From positions 12,956,880 to 13,020,879 of the forward strand of contig CM041538.1 of the NCBI GenBank assembly GCA_023238725.1: a DNA stretch of 64,000 nt. Reading direction: 5' to 3'. The DNA comes from Scortum barcoo. Taxonomy: Eukaryota; Chordata; Actinopteri; Centrarchiformes; Terapontidae. Shown here piece by piece: positions 1 to 12,276 of this stretch (position 1 is its first letter; each line of letters begins with the position of its first letter). The position numbers and the translations under genes are program-made. The notes under the pieces are model-generated. The model was not told the origin of the DNA, did not search any database, and saw only the letters and a list, made by a program, of their open reading frames with translations.

Positions 1-34
1 TACACGGTTATTTTCTGGCCCCAGGGAATACGAA

Positions 35-40
<6 letters not shown>

Positions 41-86
<46 letters not shown>
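41..86. repeat. (GA)23 microsatellite
   Basis: An uninterrupted run of GA dinucleotides, preceded by an imperfect purine-rich lead-in (gaaagagaa). It is the longest perfect GA tract in the window. A homopurine/homopyrimidine run of this length can adopt triplex (H-DNA) structure and is likely polymorphic in length. Confidence 0.98.
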
Positions 87-88
<2 letters not shown>

Positions 89-3000
89 CACAAAGACCCT
101 CTTTCAAATAACCATGTTTACGGTACAGAGGGGTCCCACAGCGTTTCCTTGAAAGAAGGTCTAAATCACATGCTATTGCCTGCCTCCTTTTACTCAGTAA
201 CATTTCAAATGCTATAAAGATGCACTGAGAGGCAGCAGTCATTAAACACATCCCTTTATTACAGGATATATTATGTCCTAATGATCAATTTCAAGCTAAA
301 TAAAAATGGTAATATTATTCTTAATCACAAAGTAACAGACCACAAGTCTCCGAGAATGGTGAGAAGTGAGTGTAACAACTCAGATAATACAGGGAGTTGT
401 TTCATTCTAAGGGGAGGAGATAACTTAAATACAGGTGATTTAATGAAACAGAAACTTGTTTTAGCATTTGTAACCATTATCTATCATCCTTTATTATGTT
501 AGCTATACCATTTCTGTTTAAGGTGAGAACCCCTGGACTTGAGACCGCCACTGATTTTCAGATGAGTTGATCATTTCAGCGATGACTTTATTTAAAACAG
601 CTTTAAACGTACTTTTTTTAAATAGTAGTAATAAACTATAGAACTACATAACTGACATGTGCTACTCTACCTTTGTTAAAACCCCCTTAGAGAGGCACGG
701 ACTGAATTCCAAAGGCGAACCATTGAGGCTTTGTTTCAAAAGTCGCATACATCAATAAGTAAATAGGAACAAATAAGTCTAAGGCATGCTTTCTATTTGA
801 TGAACAGCATTTAAACTGGCCGTTAGCCATGGCTAAACAGTTCCCATCAACACACAATTACCCCAATGACAGCGATTGTGAGCTTTGAAGTGTTATGTTG
901 CACTAACAGCTTAACACACAGTCTTATACTCTCACCGACTCTAGAAAAAGAAAAACACGTGGGCACGCATACACACAACTTGTCATGCAGCAGTAACGTC
1001 TTTCATGTGCCTTCCTCGTGGGAGTCATGGAACAAATTGGCAGGACGTGGCCTCTAAATGTTCCTCTGTGTGTCCAGGGTGAAATACTGCAGAGTGTGGT
1101 CGCTGCATCCCACGCTCTGTTTGCAACACGCCGTGTCCAAACATAAAGCTTTAAACCCATCCTCAAGTGCTCTCCTATTAGACCACTGCTGAATGTGTTC
1201 ACAGTGGTGAATAGGATGAGTGTAGAGAGGTCGAGGGTTATGGTAGCTTGTTTACATTCGGGCCAAGACTTAAATCCCCTTCGTCCTGTCTGGGCTGCAG
1301 GTGGTTTTTCTAATGTTTTGGTGCAGAGTAACTTTGCACTGCTTCCTGTTTTCTTGAACTCTGCCTCCACTGATTCTCTCAAGCCTTCTGAAGGACTTCC
1401 TCCTGTCTTTTTCTCTCAGCAGGGGATCGCGCTTCAAGAGAATCGTCTGTATATGAAAGTTTAAGCATGGGCTTTGCGTAGTGCTTGGGGTGAGGTGGCA
1501 AAATGCTTAAACAATCTGTCCTCTAAAAGAAATATTCCTGAATTTCTGATTTGAAACTTGTCAACAACCTTCTGACCTCTAACACCACCTGAATCCTCAC
1601 AGATAGACAAAGTTTGTTTTGTGCCGGGGGGGAGTAAAAGTCTCTCTTATTTCCTCTGTAACAGTCAAGTATCTTGATGAAGTGCCTCCTGGCAATTCTC
1701 TGACCCCCTCTCTGCTCTCTCATCATACGTTTCGGAGGATAAGAGCCTCTGCTAAATACCTAAAATGGAAATTTCGAGAGTTGATTTGCTTGGGGACAAG
1801 TGCTGGAAATGGCCCCCATGGACACAGACTTTATCTAAAGAGGGAACATTATCTACAAGGGCAGCATCTGTATACACAGCCAGGATAGAGACAGTCATTT
1901 CTGTCTGTACATTCAGACCAAAATTAGTGCTTACCAGAAGTCATGCATGCTCATATTTGGATGTCGCAGAAAGCACTCATTCTCACTTATTTACTGTCAG
2001 CCAGATGTGAAAGGTGACATGAACACAATTAGAAACAAAAACACATGTTGATAATATCCCTGCTTTCCAACAATGATTCTAAAAGATACCCAGCTTGGAA
2101 TAAATTTATCAGCAGAATGTATTGAATGTATGAATAGTCTGAATCTATAGGGAGCCACAATGTGGATTATATCCAATCCACAAACAGGAGTAGAGTCAGT
2201 GGGCTTTATGTCTGGCTTCCTCCTTATTAAAAATGTAGCTTTTGGTGGAGTTCATGTAAGTTTGTATTGACTAATGAATGATGATTGCCCAAACACAAAT
2301 ACGTGTAAACATGATGATCAAACTGTGTAATGGTGGCAAATGAATATGCAAGAGAAAAGCATTTCTTAGCAGTACTTAAAGGAGCACTTGTAGGAGGAGT
2401 GAGTGAAGTTTAGTTAGGATTGACTGTTTTTTCTTTTTTGAAGGTCTTAGTTGGTCACCTTGTTTTTTTAAACCTAAAGAAGTTTTGTTTTTACTGTAGT
2501 GATTCACGTGATCTCTCAGAGAACATTAAGTGGATCCTCTGTTAGAAGGTTCATGGTGTAATAACTATAAAGAGATTCACCATGCCTGGCAAATTATCTC
2601 AGTTCACTGGGGAATGCCAAAATTGATTAACACTGATGAGGATCTGTGTTTGTCTGAATGAACCTTATGCCTTATGAATCTGAGAGACAAAAACAATTGT
2701 AAGCATTGCCTCCTGTATAAAGCAATCGGCATTATGCTGAAAAAATATTTAGGTTTGATTTCTGTGTACAATGAATGACTGAATGAACAATCACGGTCTA
2801 ATTTTCCAACAGTTAATGTTTCCACGACAATCAAACCACAGAAATGTGGGCTAGAACGCGACAGACAGCAATGTGCCTGACGCCGTACAAATACATTTCT
2901 TTTTAATCAACAGAATCTGAATCGTATTCCCTCCTCAGCAGGAAGAAATCTTGAAGGCGCAGAGGACACAACAACAAACTGAGGCAAGCCAGCCAGTTAG

Positions 3001-3116
3001 AGCGCTGGCAGCCTCGCTAAGCATGGCTTAGCTCTGTCTGACGCAGCATTATCAGGACCGACACACTGGTTGGGCACCATACCTGCTGTTCCCAGCTGTG
3101 CCAGCGCTGGTCTCAC
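87..3116. other. Non-coding stretch, no gene seen
   Basis: Moderately AT-rich unique-looking sequence with stop codons in all frames. The longest open frame is 152 codons on the minus strand at 924-1382; its translation shows no domain I recognise, and an overlapping plus frame at 1195-1464 is also open, which argues for chance. No repeat family or RNA gene was recognised. Confidence 0.6.
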
Positions 3117-3202
3117 CTCTGCCAGGCGGCTCCAGCACCTGCTGAAGCTCCTGTACCACTTCAGAGGACAGAGCCGCACACTGAGAAATAGGTTTGATAT
3201 GA
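3117..3202 (-). other. Candidate 86-nt internal exon (unidentified gene)
   Basis: Read on the minus strand, a long pyrimidine tract ending in TTTTCCTTTCCAG lies directly before position 3202, with no AG in the preceding ~35 bases. The segment ends at 3117 with the strong donor GAG|GTGAGA. In one frame the 86 nt are open and read HIKPISQCAALSSEVVQELQ followed by QVLEPPGR, with one base left over at each side (1 + 28 codons + 1). A second frame is also open. The first frame has a plausible helical, Glu/Gln/Leu-rich character, but I do not recognise the protein. No neighbouring exon on the same strand was found, so this would be an isolated exon between very large introns. It could equally be a chance pairing of splice-like signals. 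Confidence 0.22.
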
Positions 3203-5470
3203 CTGGAAAGGAAAACAGACAGATAACAGGGAGAAAGCAGAAGTTTGCGGGGTCTGTTTCTGACTCTTTGGCTATGTAAGGTGTTGAATACTTGTTTGTT
3301 TATGACTTGTGTGAAAGCGCTGTGCGTGTCATTGGCAAAAAGCCTGCCAGACGGATCAATGCTGGGGAGTTGCTGCTGCAGCAGCCACGCTAGACGTGCC
3401 CCGATTTAATTTGCCCGCTCTGCGTGGATGAGGTTAGCACTTCGATTCTGATACCGTCTCACATGAAGGAAATCCCACATGCTCCCTCCTGGACCAGGAT
3501 GGTATTTTTTAAAATAATTTCATTATATTAATCAACATATTGTAACTTATTGGTGAGTATATACTCATACTAATGAGTACCCTGAGTGACACAAATGATT
3601 AATGTAAATGTCAATATGAAAGAGAGGTACACTAAAATCAAGGTTACAGCTGATCTGATCACCTTATCTCCCTCCTGAGTAGAAACAAATTTAAAGTATT
3701 AGCGGTATTTGTGTCATTTTCTCAGTCAAAAGGTACAAATATTCAGAAAGGAGAAAAGTAGTATAAAACTATGAAGATGATACAAAGTAACTCTTCTAGG
3801 TTCATGAAAGGACTTTAAAGAAGCTATAAAAAAGATGACAGAAAGATTCCCTGTGTTGAAACAACACTTTTATGCATCATTTCAGAGTCTAATGGTCCTC
3901 ATCCACCCCCCCCCCATCTTTATCAAAGTAGGTTTCTACTAGAAAGTGAGAAAGGAAACAACTAAGTTCTTTGAAAAGTATAGCTTTTGGACTTAAAGTA
4001 CAGTTAATGCGCTGCAGCTATGTCTCTAAGCCATTTGTTAATTTTTTCTCTTCACATGGTTTCACCATTCATTCCCTGAAGGTTAGATACACACAGAAAG
4101 AGAAAGATGTGAGTGGGATACACAGTGCACTCAGATTCCCATTTAAAGCATCTATTTTTAGACTGCATGAAACAGATCTGCCTCTAGTGACTGTAAAACA
4201 GCAGGAAAAAAACAACTTTGAAATAGGAATAAATATATAGCAAGGGTAGGAGCAAGTACTGGAAATACCCACAGCACAGAGTAATTGGTACTGTATTGAG
4301 AGGGCTTGGGAAACCAAAGCCAGGCTTTTACACTTCAATAAAGACATTCATGAACCTGACTTTTCCTGTAGGCAAAGGTCTAATAGCCTGGAGTGCTTTC
4401 CTTTCAGGTGAATGCGCTTGTTCTAACAGGTGCTTAATAATAGAGAGGGAATGCAGTGGAAATGGGGATACAAGCCTGAGCCACTGTAAGCAGGTACACG
4501 AAACACAATAGGATTAGAGAGTAGATTGATCCAGGCTTTGTGCGCTGTCGTTTGTCCAGATTACCACAGCCACCGTTTTATTGTGTGGAAATTGGACAGA
4601 AATTTGTTTTCAATTTGCCTACTGCTTGAATTGCATTTGGGCATGCCTGTTTCTGTGCGTGTGTGTGACACAGAGGAGAGGAGAAATATACCATGCTGTG
4701 CACTCTACAATTTCACAGGATTAACCAGTTTCCCTGAGATAATTGTGTCGCTAGTGACACTAAATCAACTGTATTCATTTTAAAGTCTGACATGAAACAT
4801 CGAGACTTGCAGAGCTGCATCAGCATGGGCACGCAAGCGGACTCTGACCGAGGGAGGTGGTGTTGAATATCAGTGTGTGCAATTCTAAATGAGTTCCATA
4901 AGACCCAGCTGTAACGCTGAATGCTTTCAGGTACAAAGTGTAGCCTGAATTGATTGTGCACAGACTGAGAACAGGTTGCTGCAGCAGTTCTTATTTACTG
5001 CTACTTTCCTCTGCAACTGCCAAAACATGTACTGTATGCACAAGTAAGGCTCCAGTTTACAGGCAATTTCAACACACAGCACATCATTCAATTTTTTCAT
5101 GTGCTTTTAAATAATTTTCTGTTGAGTATAATTTTTAGTAAAAGTAAAATTTTTTTTCTTGCCTTTGTTTAATAGTTGATAATAGGTATAGTAGTAATAA
5201 TAATAATATACTAAGAATAGTTGATAATAATAGGTAGTGGAAAACGTGGAGAGAGGACAAAAGATTCACATTATACAGTAATTAACTTCACAGTCCTGCC
5301 TGAAATATTGGAAATACTTTGAAGATTTTAAAGCTTCGTCCTAGAAATCATGAAACAAAGTTTCAGAAACTGAACACAGTAGCTTATATACCAATCTGAT
5401 TGTTTGTGATACACTGTGCACATCAGGGTAGTGAATGAATATGTAGCATAGCCAAGATGACGAGTGAATA

Positions 5471-5483
<13 letters not shown>
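3203..5483. other. Non-coding stretch, no gene seen
   Basis: Unique-looking AT-rich DNA. It contains a short C run near 3907-3915 and an imperfect (TAA)n stretch near 5188-5210. Open frames reach only about 90 codons and overlap on opposite strands (for example 3971-4240 plus and 4069-4347 minus), so none is called. Confidence 0.6.
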
Positions 5484-5502
<19 letters not shown>

Positions 5503-5507
5503 TTTTT
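5484..5507. repeat. T24 homopolymer tract
   Basis: A run of 24 T residues preceded by a short TTTC-rich pyrimidine stretch. It could be the reversed poly(A) tail of a retrocopy or SINE on the minus strand, but the sequence to its right shows no recognisable element. Confidence 0.9.
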
Positions 5508-7665
5508 AACCAGGACCACCATCATTTCCCAGCCCTAATCAAGTTTTAGTTAGTTCACCACAGTGTGAAGAATTTGAAAAGGATTTTAACGTTTTTCAAA
5601 TTATTCTGTTTTTGTTAATAGTAAAATGATCTCTGTGAGGTATGTGTGTTGATTTTACTCCAGTCAGTCTGCTACAGTGTCTTTTTGACTCTCCAAGGGG
5701 GGTGTTGATGTCAGACATTTTAAAATTGACATTGTAACTTTATGTATGCCTTAACTTTACTGCAACTAACTATACTAAAAACACCAATTAATATGTTTCA
5801 TAGAATCATCTACCATGACCTATGCCTGGTTAAAGCATTGTGCTCCATGGCCTACCAAAGGACCTTGTTTAAGAAACAGTTTAGATTTCATGCTTATATT
5901 TTCACAGGTTCAGACTCTTTGACTATCCTTAACACAAGAATTTCATTTTGGCAGATAGGGCTGATCTACAGAATATCAATTAGTGGAGATGAGACGCTCC
6001 TCTCAGTTGCGCCTCACTTCATGATTGGAGTGATAAGACATCTGTTTCATTACATAAAATCTAGGCTAGCTTAACCTGCACTCAACCCCCTTTACGTTCC
6101 TTGATTTTTACCACTTTAACGTGCAGGAGTCGTGCCGTGTATTGAAAAGGCTCAGCATGCCGCACGTATCCATCCAGTTTTACCCCATTTGTTATTATTA
6201 TTTGAATTGCATTGGACTGTGGTGACTGTGAATTGGAAATGGGAGGGCGAAGCAGAGACCACCTCAGTCCCAGTATTTTAGGCACAGTTCTGCCTCAGTG
6301 AGCCAGGCTGATTGGGATGCAGCAGGGTCTCCCTCTTTCTCTCCCTCCTGCTTTCTCCCTGTGTCTCTCGTTCTGCTCGGCCTGAAACAGACATTCTGAT
6401 GAAAAACAGAGGGGGCCAAAATGTTTATGAAGTCAGGGCACATGCGGGAACATACACACACTCTCACAGAGCACATATGACTTGTATTTCTGTGCAGCGC
6501 CTGCACAAATACACAAATGTGCATTCAACAATCCTTGAATTTCAATACCGCTCCAGTACGGTTGCAAAATATTTAATTCAGTATCTAATTAAGCATATGT
6601 TCAATGACGGTTTTAGCGGAAATGTCATTCAAGCATCCACTGACAGACTGTAGGCTATAATCAACAAAAAGAAAAAGAAAGATAGGGAGGATGAGGAGGG
6701 AGTCTTAAAGGACAAGAGCTGCAGCCGGGAACTTGACAGTGGATTGCAGGAAAAGCTAAAAACATGACAACAGTGTCAAAATGTCCACCACTTCCGACAC
6801 CAGGTCTTCACACACAGCATTGCAGTGAAAGTCAGGGTAGATGGTAAACCTGTGAAGGCATCTTGCATCCAATTAGTCCAAGTGAGGATGATGACACAGT
6901 GAGCGAAAATGAAGGTTTATAAATATATTTTAATATGATGCATTTTGCTGTTTTGCATACTAATATTGTGTCAGAGAATCCTGGGTTTTATAACTCACAT
7001 AAATAAAGTGAAAGAGCTTAAAGATGCACATTATCCAATTTGCAGCACCAAAACTTTACACCAGATATTAGCTAATACAACTAGAGGCTTAAAGTAAACA
7101 AGGAAAGAAACTCCAACAGAATAAAGCTTTACAGACAAAAATATTCACCAACGTGGAAGCCTTGAGCCCTAATTTGAGCAGAATGGTAGACAAAAGTAAA
7201 AGGCAAACAGTATTTTGAATGATGCTCTCCCCACTGATGGATTTTAACAAATAAAGCAAGTGGGGTTCTTCTAGAAAATCGGTTAAAGGATATTTTTTAT
7301 ATCAGCACTGAATTAAATGAGCCCTTGCTGTGTTTAAGTGTCTGCCGGTCTTATTGAGAATCAAAACTCTGCAGCTCTCACAGACTTTCAAATAATACTT
7401 TTGGTTTGTAGGTCCACATAGTTTAATACCAAACTAACAGCTCTTCAGCAAACTTTTTTCTTTTTCTCACTTGAGAGAAGAGTTGCATATTATTCATTTC
7501 TCATCACTTCTTCTGCTTGATATTTACTACCTTGCTCCTCTGTATCCTTGAAACTCAGTGGCATCAAATAGTGAGGTATTAAACTTAACACCTGTATTGA
7601 AGCAAACATTACGGTCATTGTGACAGCAGGAGTCCGCATCCAAGAGCAAACATTAAATCAATAAT
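5508..7665. other. Non-coding stretch, no gene seen
   Basis: Unique-looking sequence without a recognisable gene or repeat. The longest open frames are about 110 codons (5742-6074 and 6312-6653, plus) and lack similarity to any family I know. A pyrimidine-rich patch (tctccctctttctctccctcc) sits near 6330-6360. Confidence 0.6.
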
Positions 7666-7684
7666 ACACACACACACACACACA
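7666..7684. repeat. (AC)n microsatellite
   Basis: About nine uninterrupted AC dinucleotides, followed shortly downstream by a (CT)n patch near 7760-7777. Confidence 0.95.
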
Positions 7685-8400
7685 AGCTCCTGCTCTCATA
7701 TCCATTTGTGGCGCCACAGTCACTCGTGAAGCCCTCGAACTGGCCTCATCCCTTGCAGCATCTCTCTCTCTCTCTCCCTATCACCTTGTTTTGTCACCGG
7801 CTGCCTGGCTGTTTTCTTGCCCTTAAAGCTTAATATCACCCTGCCCTGCCTTTTGATTGCACATTTCACTGAAAGGTTTGCCGAACACTGGAGTCACCAA
7901 CCTGTGGCCAAAGAATGAAGGGGGATTAAATGGAGTAAAGATTGTGGTCAGGCCTCGACACCTTTGTCTATAGCTTCAGTGACATTTTTCAGAGTTTAGC
8001 AGAGTCAAGCAGTGATCGCCCTGTCTTGACGATATATACTGATTGGGACCAAGTGTTTTGCACCTCACTTTGGTTTGTGATATGAGCACCCCCGGACCCT
8101 TTCTTGATCTGTAAGCCCCCATGTTTATGCATTTGTTTGGAGTCAGCCAGGCATACGGCGAAGATTAACCGCGCGTTGTTCTGTTTGTGTTTGTGTATGT
8201 CTCTCTGTAGCCTGTACGTTGGGGAGAACAAAACACCATCTGAGCATGTCCAGGATTGTCATCATCTCCATGGCGACTGCCTCCTCCACCTCCTGCTCTT
8301 CCTCTCCTCACCGCTCCCTCTATCTCTTTCTCTCTCTGTGGGTAATCTGTGGCATTCGCTCTGCAGCGCCCACTCATTCGTCTCCCATCCCCGCCAGAAA
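7685..8400. other. Non-coding stretch with one acceptor-like site
   Basis: No gene is called. At 8209-8210 a TG/CT-rich tract ends in CTCTCTGTAG, a good acceptor-like sequence. The following ~200 bases stay open in two plus-strand frames, largely because of a TC-rich tract (8278-8340) that encodes serine- or leucine-rich runs. No recognised protein emerges, and a donor is not obvious. Confidence 0.5.
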
Positions 8401-8625
8401 ATCTGAATTCTGAAATTGCAAAACGAGTAATAAACAAGATTGACTGCAGCTCTTCCTATTGATCGCTGCTCCAATGTGCTCACATGATTTGTAATATCCC
8501 CCCCCTCGTTCTCTTCCTCCAACAACAGCGCCCAATGGCTAGGCCACATAGAGACAAGGCAAATTATGATGGGACAGGAATCAATTTCTACTAGATTCAG
8601 CTCCTTGTTCTCCCGTGGCCATAGG
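8401..8625. promoter_or_regulatory. Possible conserved non-coding element
   Basis: A non-repetitive block with no coding potential and several compact transcription-factor-like words: CCCAATGG (CCAAT-type), ATTGATCG, and GAGTAATAAAC. Its texture differs from the surrounding simple-sequence-rich DNA. Conservation cannot be tested here, so the call rests only on appearance. Confidence 0.25.
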
Positions 8626-10438
8626 GGTTTAGAAGTGAAAGGAAGCATGTACTGAGGAAAGACGCTTGTAAAAGATATAAAACCGAGAGGAGAAACCCTC
8701 CATTGTGCTTTTCATCTCAAGGTGATTGTATCAGACATCAGTATGCTGCTACCGGCTGGCAGTCAGATTCTCGGTATCACCTTCATCGACAAAAATCTTC
8801 AAAATGCCAACGTCAGTTCTTAATTTCTTTAGCTGGTCTTTACCTCTGGTGTTATCTTCCCGGTGTCCTAACAGGACAGAAGATTACGTCTACACGGGGA
8901 ATGTAGGCCAAATTCAAAAGAAACAAAGGGATTAAAAAGAAATTAAAGCAGATAAAAGCTTGAAATTAATCAAAAGACATTGCAAAACATTTTTTTAACA
9001 TAAATCAAAACTTTGATAACCAAACAGTGGGGCTCTATTTATTGTTCACTGACTAATATTTTTTACTGCTGATGTGTCACATCTTCTGCCTCTCAGGATG
9101 AACACCATTATTTCTCAAATATCAAGAAAAACATGTAGATTCTGATCCAAAACTGTGTTAACCTAAATGCGAGATTAAACTGTTGCTTTTGGATGAGTGG
9201 GTGCTCATGTCACATTTTTCAGACGTGTGCGCTGACATGAGACCGACTTTCCTTTGATACAGCGTGCACTGGCAATTTGGTTTTTGCCAGGGACCGAAGA
9301 GTTCGATTTGTTATTCACTGATAACGATGTGTCTGTGCATTCAGCATAATCGCCGCTATACATGAACAGAGAAGAGAAAGAGGTGGAGAGGGAACGAAAG
9401 AATCATTTCCAAGTCTGAATTCCACAGTACCCCACAAGATATTTAAGTTCAATAAGATACGGTGTTCCCTTTCCTGCCTCCTTCTCTTTCTCTTGGTTAT
9501 GCTTCCACTCCTCTTATTACCATGTTTACAACTTGTTGGCACCCTGGAAGCTATGTTGGCTTTAGTAGTGGTGGCACGGAAAATAAAGGGAGGAATTTTG
9601 AAAACATGTCAGTGAGTGCACTGATATAAGAGGATCAGACATGCAAGAGTGGGATTGGGCCCTTACGTGTTCCAAAAGAGAATAAAGGGCCAATTATCAT
9701 TTAATCCCACCCTGGTCAGTACAAGGAGGAGGGTGAGAGGAGGGGAAGGAGGATTCATTTGTGCCACAAAAGGATGGAAGATACTGGGAATGGTAAGAGA
9801 CAAAGGTCTGTGGTGTGGGAGGACGAGGAAGATGGCAGTGGAGGGGTCATCCATCATGTCAGTAAGCCGGTAAACAGCGGCAGAGCCACTCGGGCGGAAC
9901 AGGTAGAAAAGTTCCTCTTTGCTAACGTATCAGGAGTATTTGGTCACATCTAAACTCAGTGAACAGCGGGCCGATGTCAAGCAAACAGGGCCAAACAGAG
10001 TGTTGGATGAAAAACTCAACTTCACTCAACGGTGGTCCACAAACCTTGACCCGCAATACGACGAGATCATAAATTTGCAGCTTTAGCCTACAACAGAGTG
10101 ACGTTGTGGTATTTTCTTTGCAACAATTTGAGCCTCCTGTTTAGTATCACACATGGAAAAGCAGATACTGCGTGCCTGTCCGTTGCGAAAAAGCAAAAAA
10201 AAAACACACTGAGTTATCTTGTACTGTGGATCATCACTTACCAGATTCTGCATACCAACAGCTGGCTGAGTTTCAATGGCAAAATAGTCGCATGTCACAA
10301 CACTGCTCCGAATAAGAGTTAAACATGATTCACTGTAATGCACCTGAGATAAGCACAGAAGTAATGCATCTCACTGAGTGCAGGCCTGTTTGTTTCATTA
10401 TGAGAGGGCTGAAGAGATAAAGGCACAGGGAGAGATAC
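8626..10438. other. Non-coding stretch, no gene seen
   Basis: No supported gene. A TATA-like word (GATATAAAACCG, near 8675) stands in AG-rich sequence but nothing downstream supports a transcription unit. A purine-rich patch runs from about 9720 to 9850. On the minus strand a strong donor-like GGTAAGTGATG lies near 10234-10240, next to an open frame at 10083-10343 that I do not recognise. Confidence 0.5.
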
Positions 10439-10460
10439 TGTGTGTGTGTGTGTGTGTGTG
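10439..10460. repeat. (TG)11 microsatellite
   Basis: An uninterrupted TG run that grades into an imperfect TTTTTGTGTGTATTTGTG tail. Confidence 0.97.
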
Positions 10461-11555
10461 TTTTTGTGTGTATTTGTGAGGAATTCATCGCTGACTATCT
10501 CACTTGTGAACATAAAACATTCTATAACAGAAAGAGCGGGCTGCAATACCCACTGTCAAATAAAGAAATGTGTATCTGACTGTTATTTCCCTTTATAGGG
10601 AAGGCATTGTAAACAGCGAGGGGAGGCTTTGTTTGATCGGGGAGGTGAAGCTTTCCCATCCAAGGAAACACACAGACACGGTCCCCGCTAGTTACGCCAA
10701 GGCTGCTCTTGCGTGACCAGAAATATGTCCGAGGAGACAAATGAGAAGAGATGCAGGTGCTCTGCAACTACAAGGTAAATCTCAAGCTTCCTGTAATGAC
10801 TTACAGGTCCCTTAACACGCAGCTGCAGGTCCCCACGAATATAATATCCATCAGAAAAATATTCATGAAGGTGAAGAATGTACTGCTTGTGGATATACAA
10901 CAACAATTCATTTCTAAAGGTGGATAACTGCTTGCCTATTTTCTTTTCTTGATGCGTTTTTTTTCCGAGGGGGTAAGTGAATAGTTTTCCAGATGCAGAA
11001 GAGATGCAGTGGGAGACCTCTTCAAATCTTCATATTATGCTGTCAAACGCCTAAAATACAGACTGCAGTTCATAACTAATGACATGAGTAATGTTTGTTA
11101 CTCCACAAGGACGGAACATTTCTTCATCAAATGGAAAGCTCAGGTCTTAGGTTGTTGTCGGGTCTGTCTTAAAGGTAAATAGTATATCCCCTCATCCCCG
11201 TTGTGCCCAAACTATTTTGTAGTGTACAAGAATATTTTCCTTTCACTTTGTCCATATGTGTGCTCATTTTGTGAGACTGTGAGGTCCGGACAGCCATTCT
11301 TTCCACGCCACATTTTTTTTTAATAAATATATCTATAATTCAGTGGAACCCAAAGACATAAAATAGGGCCTTCATCTCTTTTTCATAATAATCAATGATG
11401 AAGATAAAGATGAAGGTCTTAGTATTTGTCAGTTACGCAGGGTAACATAAGGTCACCAGTGACTGGGAGCAAATTAAAAGTCGAAGGAAACTGAACTGGA
11501 GACTTACAACAAGACAAAGGCAAGAGTAAGAGAGTTGTGAAAATTTCTTTGTGTC
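10461..11555. other. Non-coding stretch, no gene seen
   Basis: Unique-looking AT-rich DNA with short T runs near 10957 and 11318. Nothing recognisable. Confidence 0.6.
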
Positions 11556-11770
11556 AGCCCGCTCACCGTTTCTCCTTGGCTGATTAGGCGCCATTGGCAG
11601 AATCTTTTTCTCACTTCAATTTTAAATTTTCAAGCCCCCACTCATGGTGTATTACCATTATCGCTAACTGTGAGACTCCATCGAGCTGTCTGGTACCTGT
11701 GGACATGCGTGAAAATTGCTGCAAAATGCTAGTCTAAATGTAAATGGACTCAGGTAATTGTTATCTTTTG
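11556..11770. promoter_or_regulatory. Possible conserved non-coding element
   Basis: A non-repetitive stretch with words such as CTGATTAGGCGCCATTGGCA, TTATCGCTAACTG and CATTTACA-like AT-rich cores. It has no open frame of note. It resembles enhancer-type non-coding blocks by texture only. Confidence 0.25.
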
Positions 11771-12247
11771 TGAGTAGAACTTTTCTCATTGACTGCTCTT
11801 TTTAGGGTATTCTGATTTTTTCATTCAGCATAATTTGAATTTAATGCCCCAGATGCATGGTGAAATAGGGTCATATAACCCATTAAAAAATGCATTTCTG
11901 ACACTTTAACCTCCTGTATTTGTAAGTGCCTTCAATTTGAATGGAGTAATAACAACACTGTTTTGTCTGTGATGAACCTTTGCAAACTATTACAGTGTGT
12001 TTGATATCGTCGCACATCTATTTACCACGGTGATAACTTTTCTCCTGTTTTGTTTGAGTCTTGTACTGTGTGTGTAAAAACCCCTCATTACAGAAGCCCT
12101 GTTTAAATGTTTCCCAAGGATCTTCTGTTTCTTTGGCAATACCTGTGTCCCCATCTGCTCTCAGTTTGTTAGACCTTGGCAGAATTCTGCATCCTCTAAT
12201 ATGCACCTTTTTTTTTTTGGTTAGTAAAAAGTATTGTTAACTGTACT

Positions 12248-12276
12248 CATTTACAGTTAACTGTTAACTGTAAATG
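12248..12276. repeat. Perfect 14-bp inverted repeat with 1-nt spacer
   Basis: CATTTACAGTTAAC is followed, after a single T, by its exact reverse complement GTTAACTGTAAATG. A third copy of the core TTAACTGT lies just upstream at about 12237. The TAACTG/CAGTTA core matches the consensus of MYB-family binding sites, so a protein-binding palindrome is possible. The arms are too short and the loop too small for a microRNA hairpin. Confidence 0.9.

Noticed and set aside
924..1382. 152-codon minus-strand open frame
   Set aside because: No recognised domain, an overlapping open frame on the other strand, and no promoter or splice context; most likely chance.
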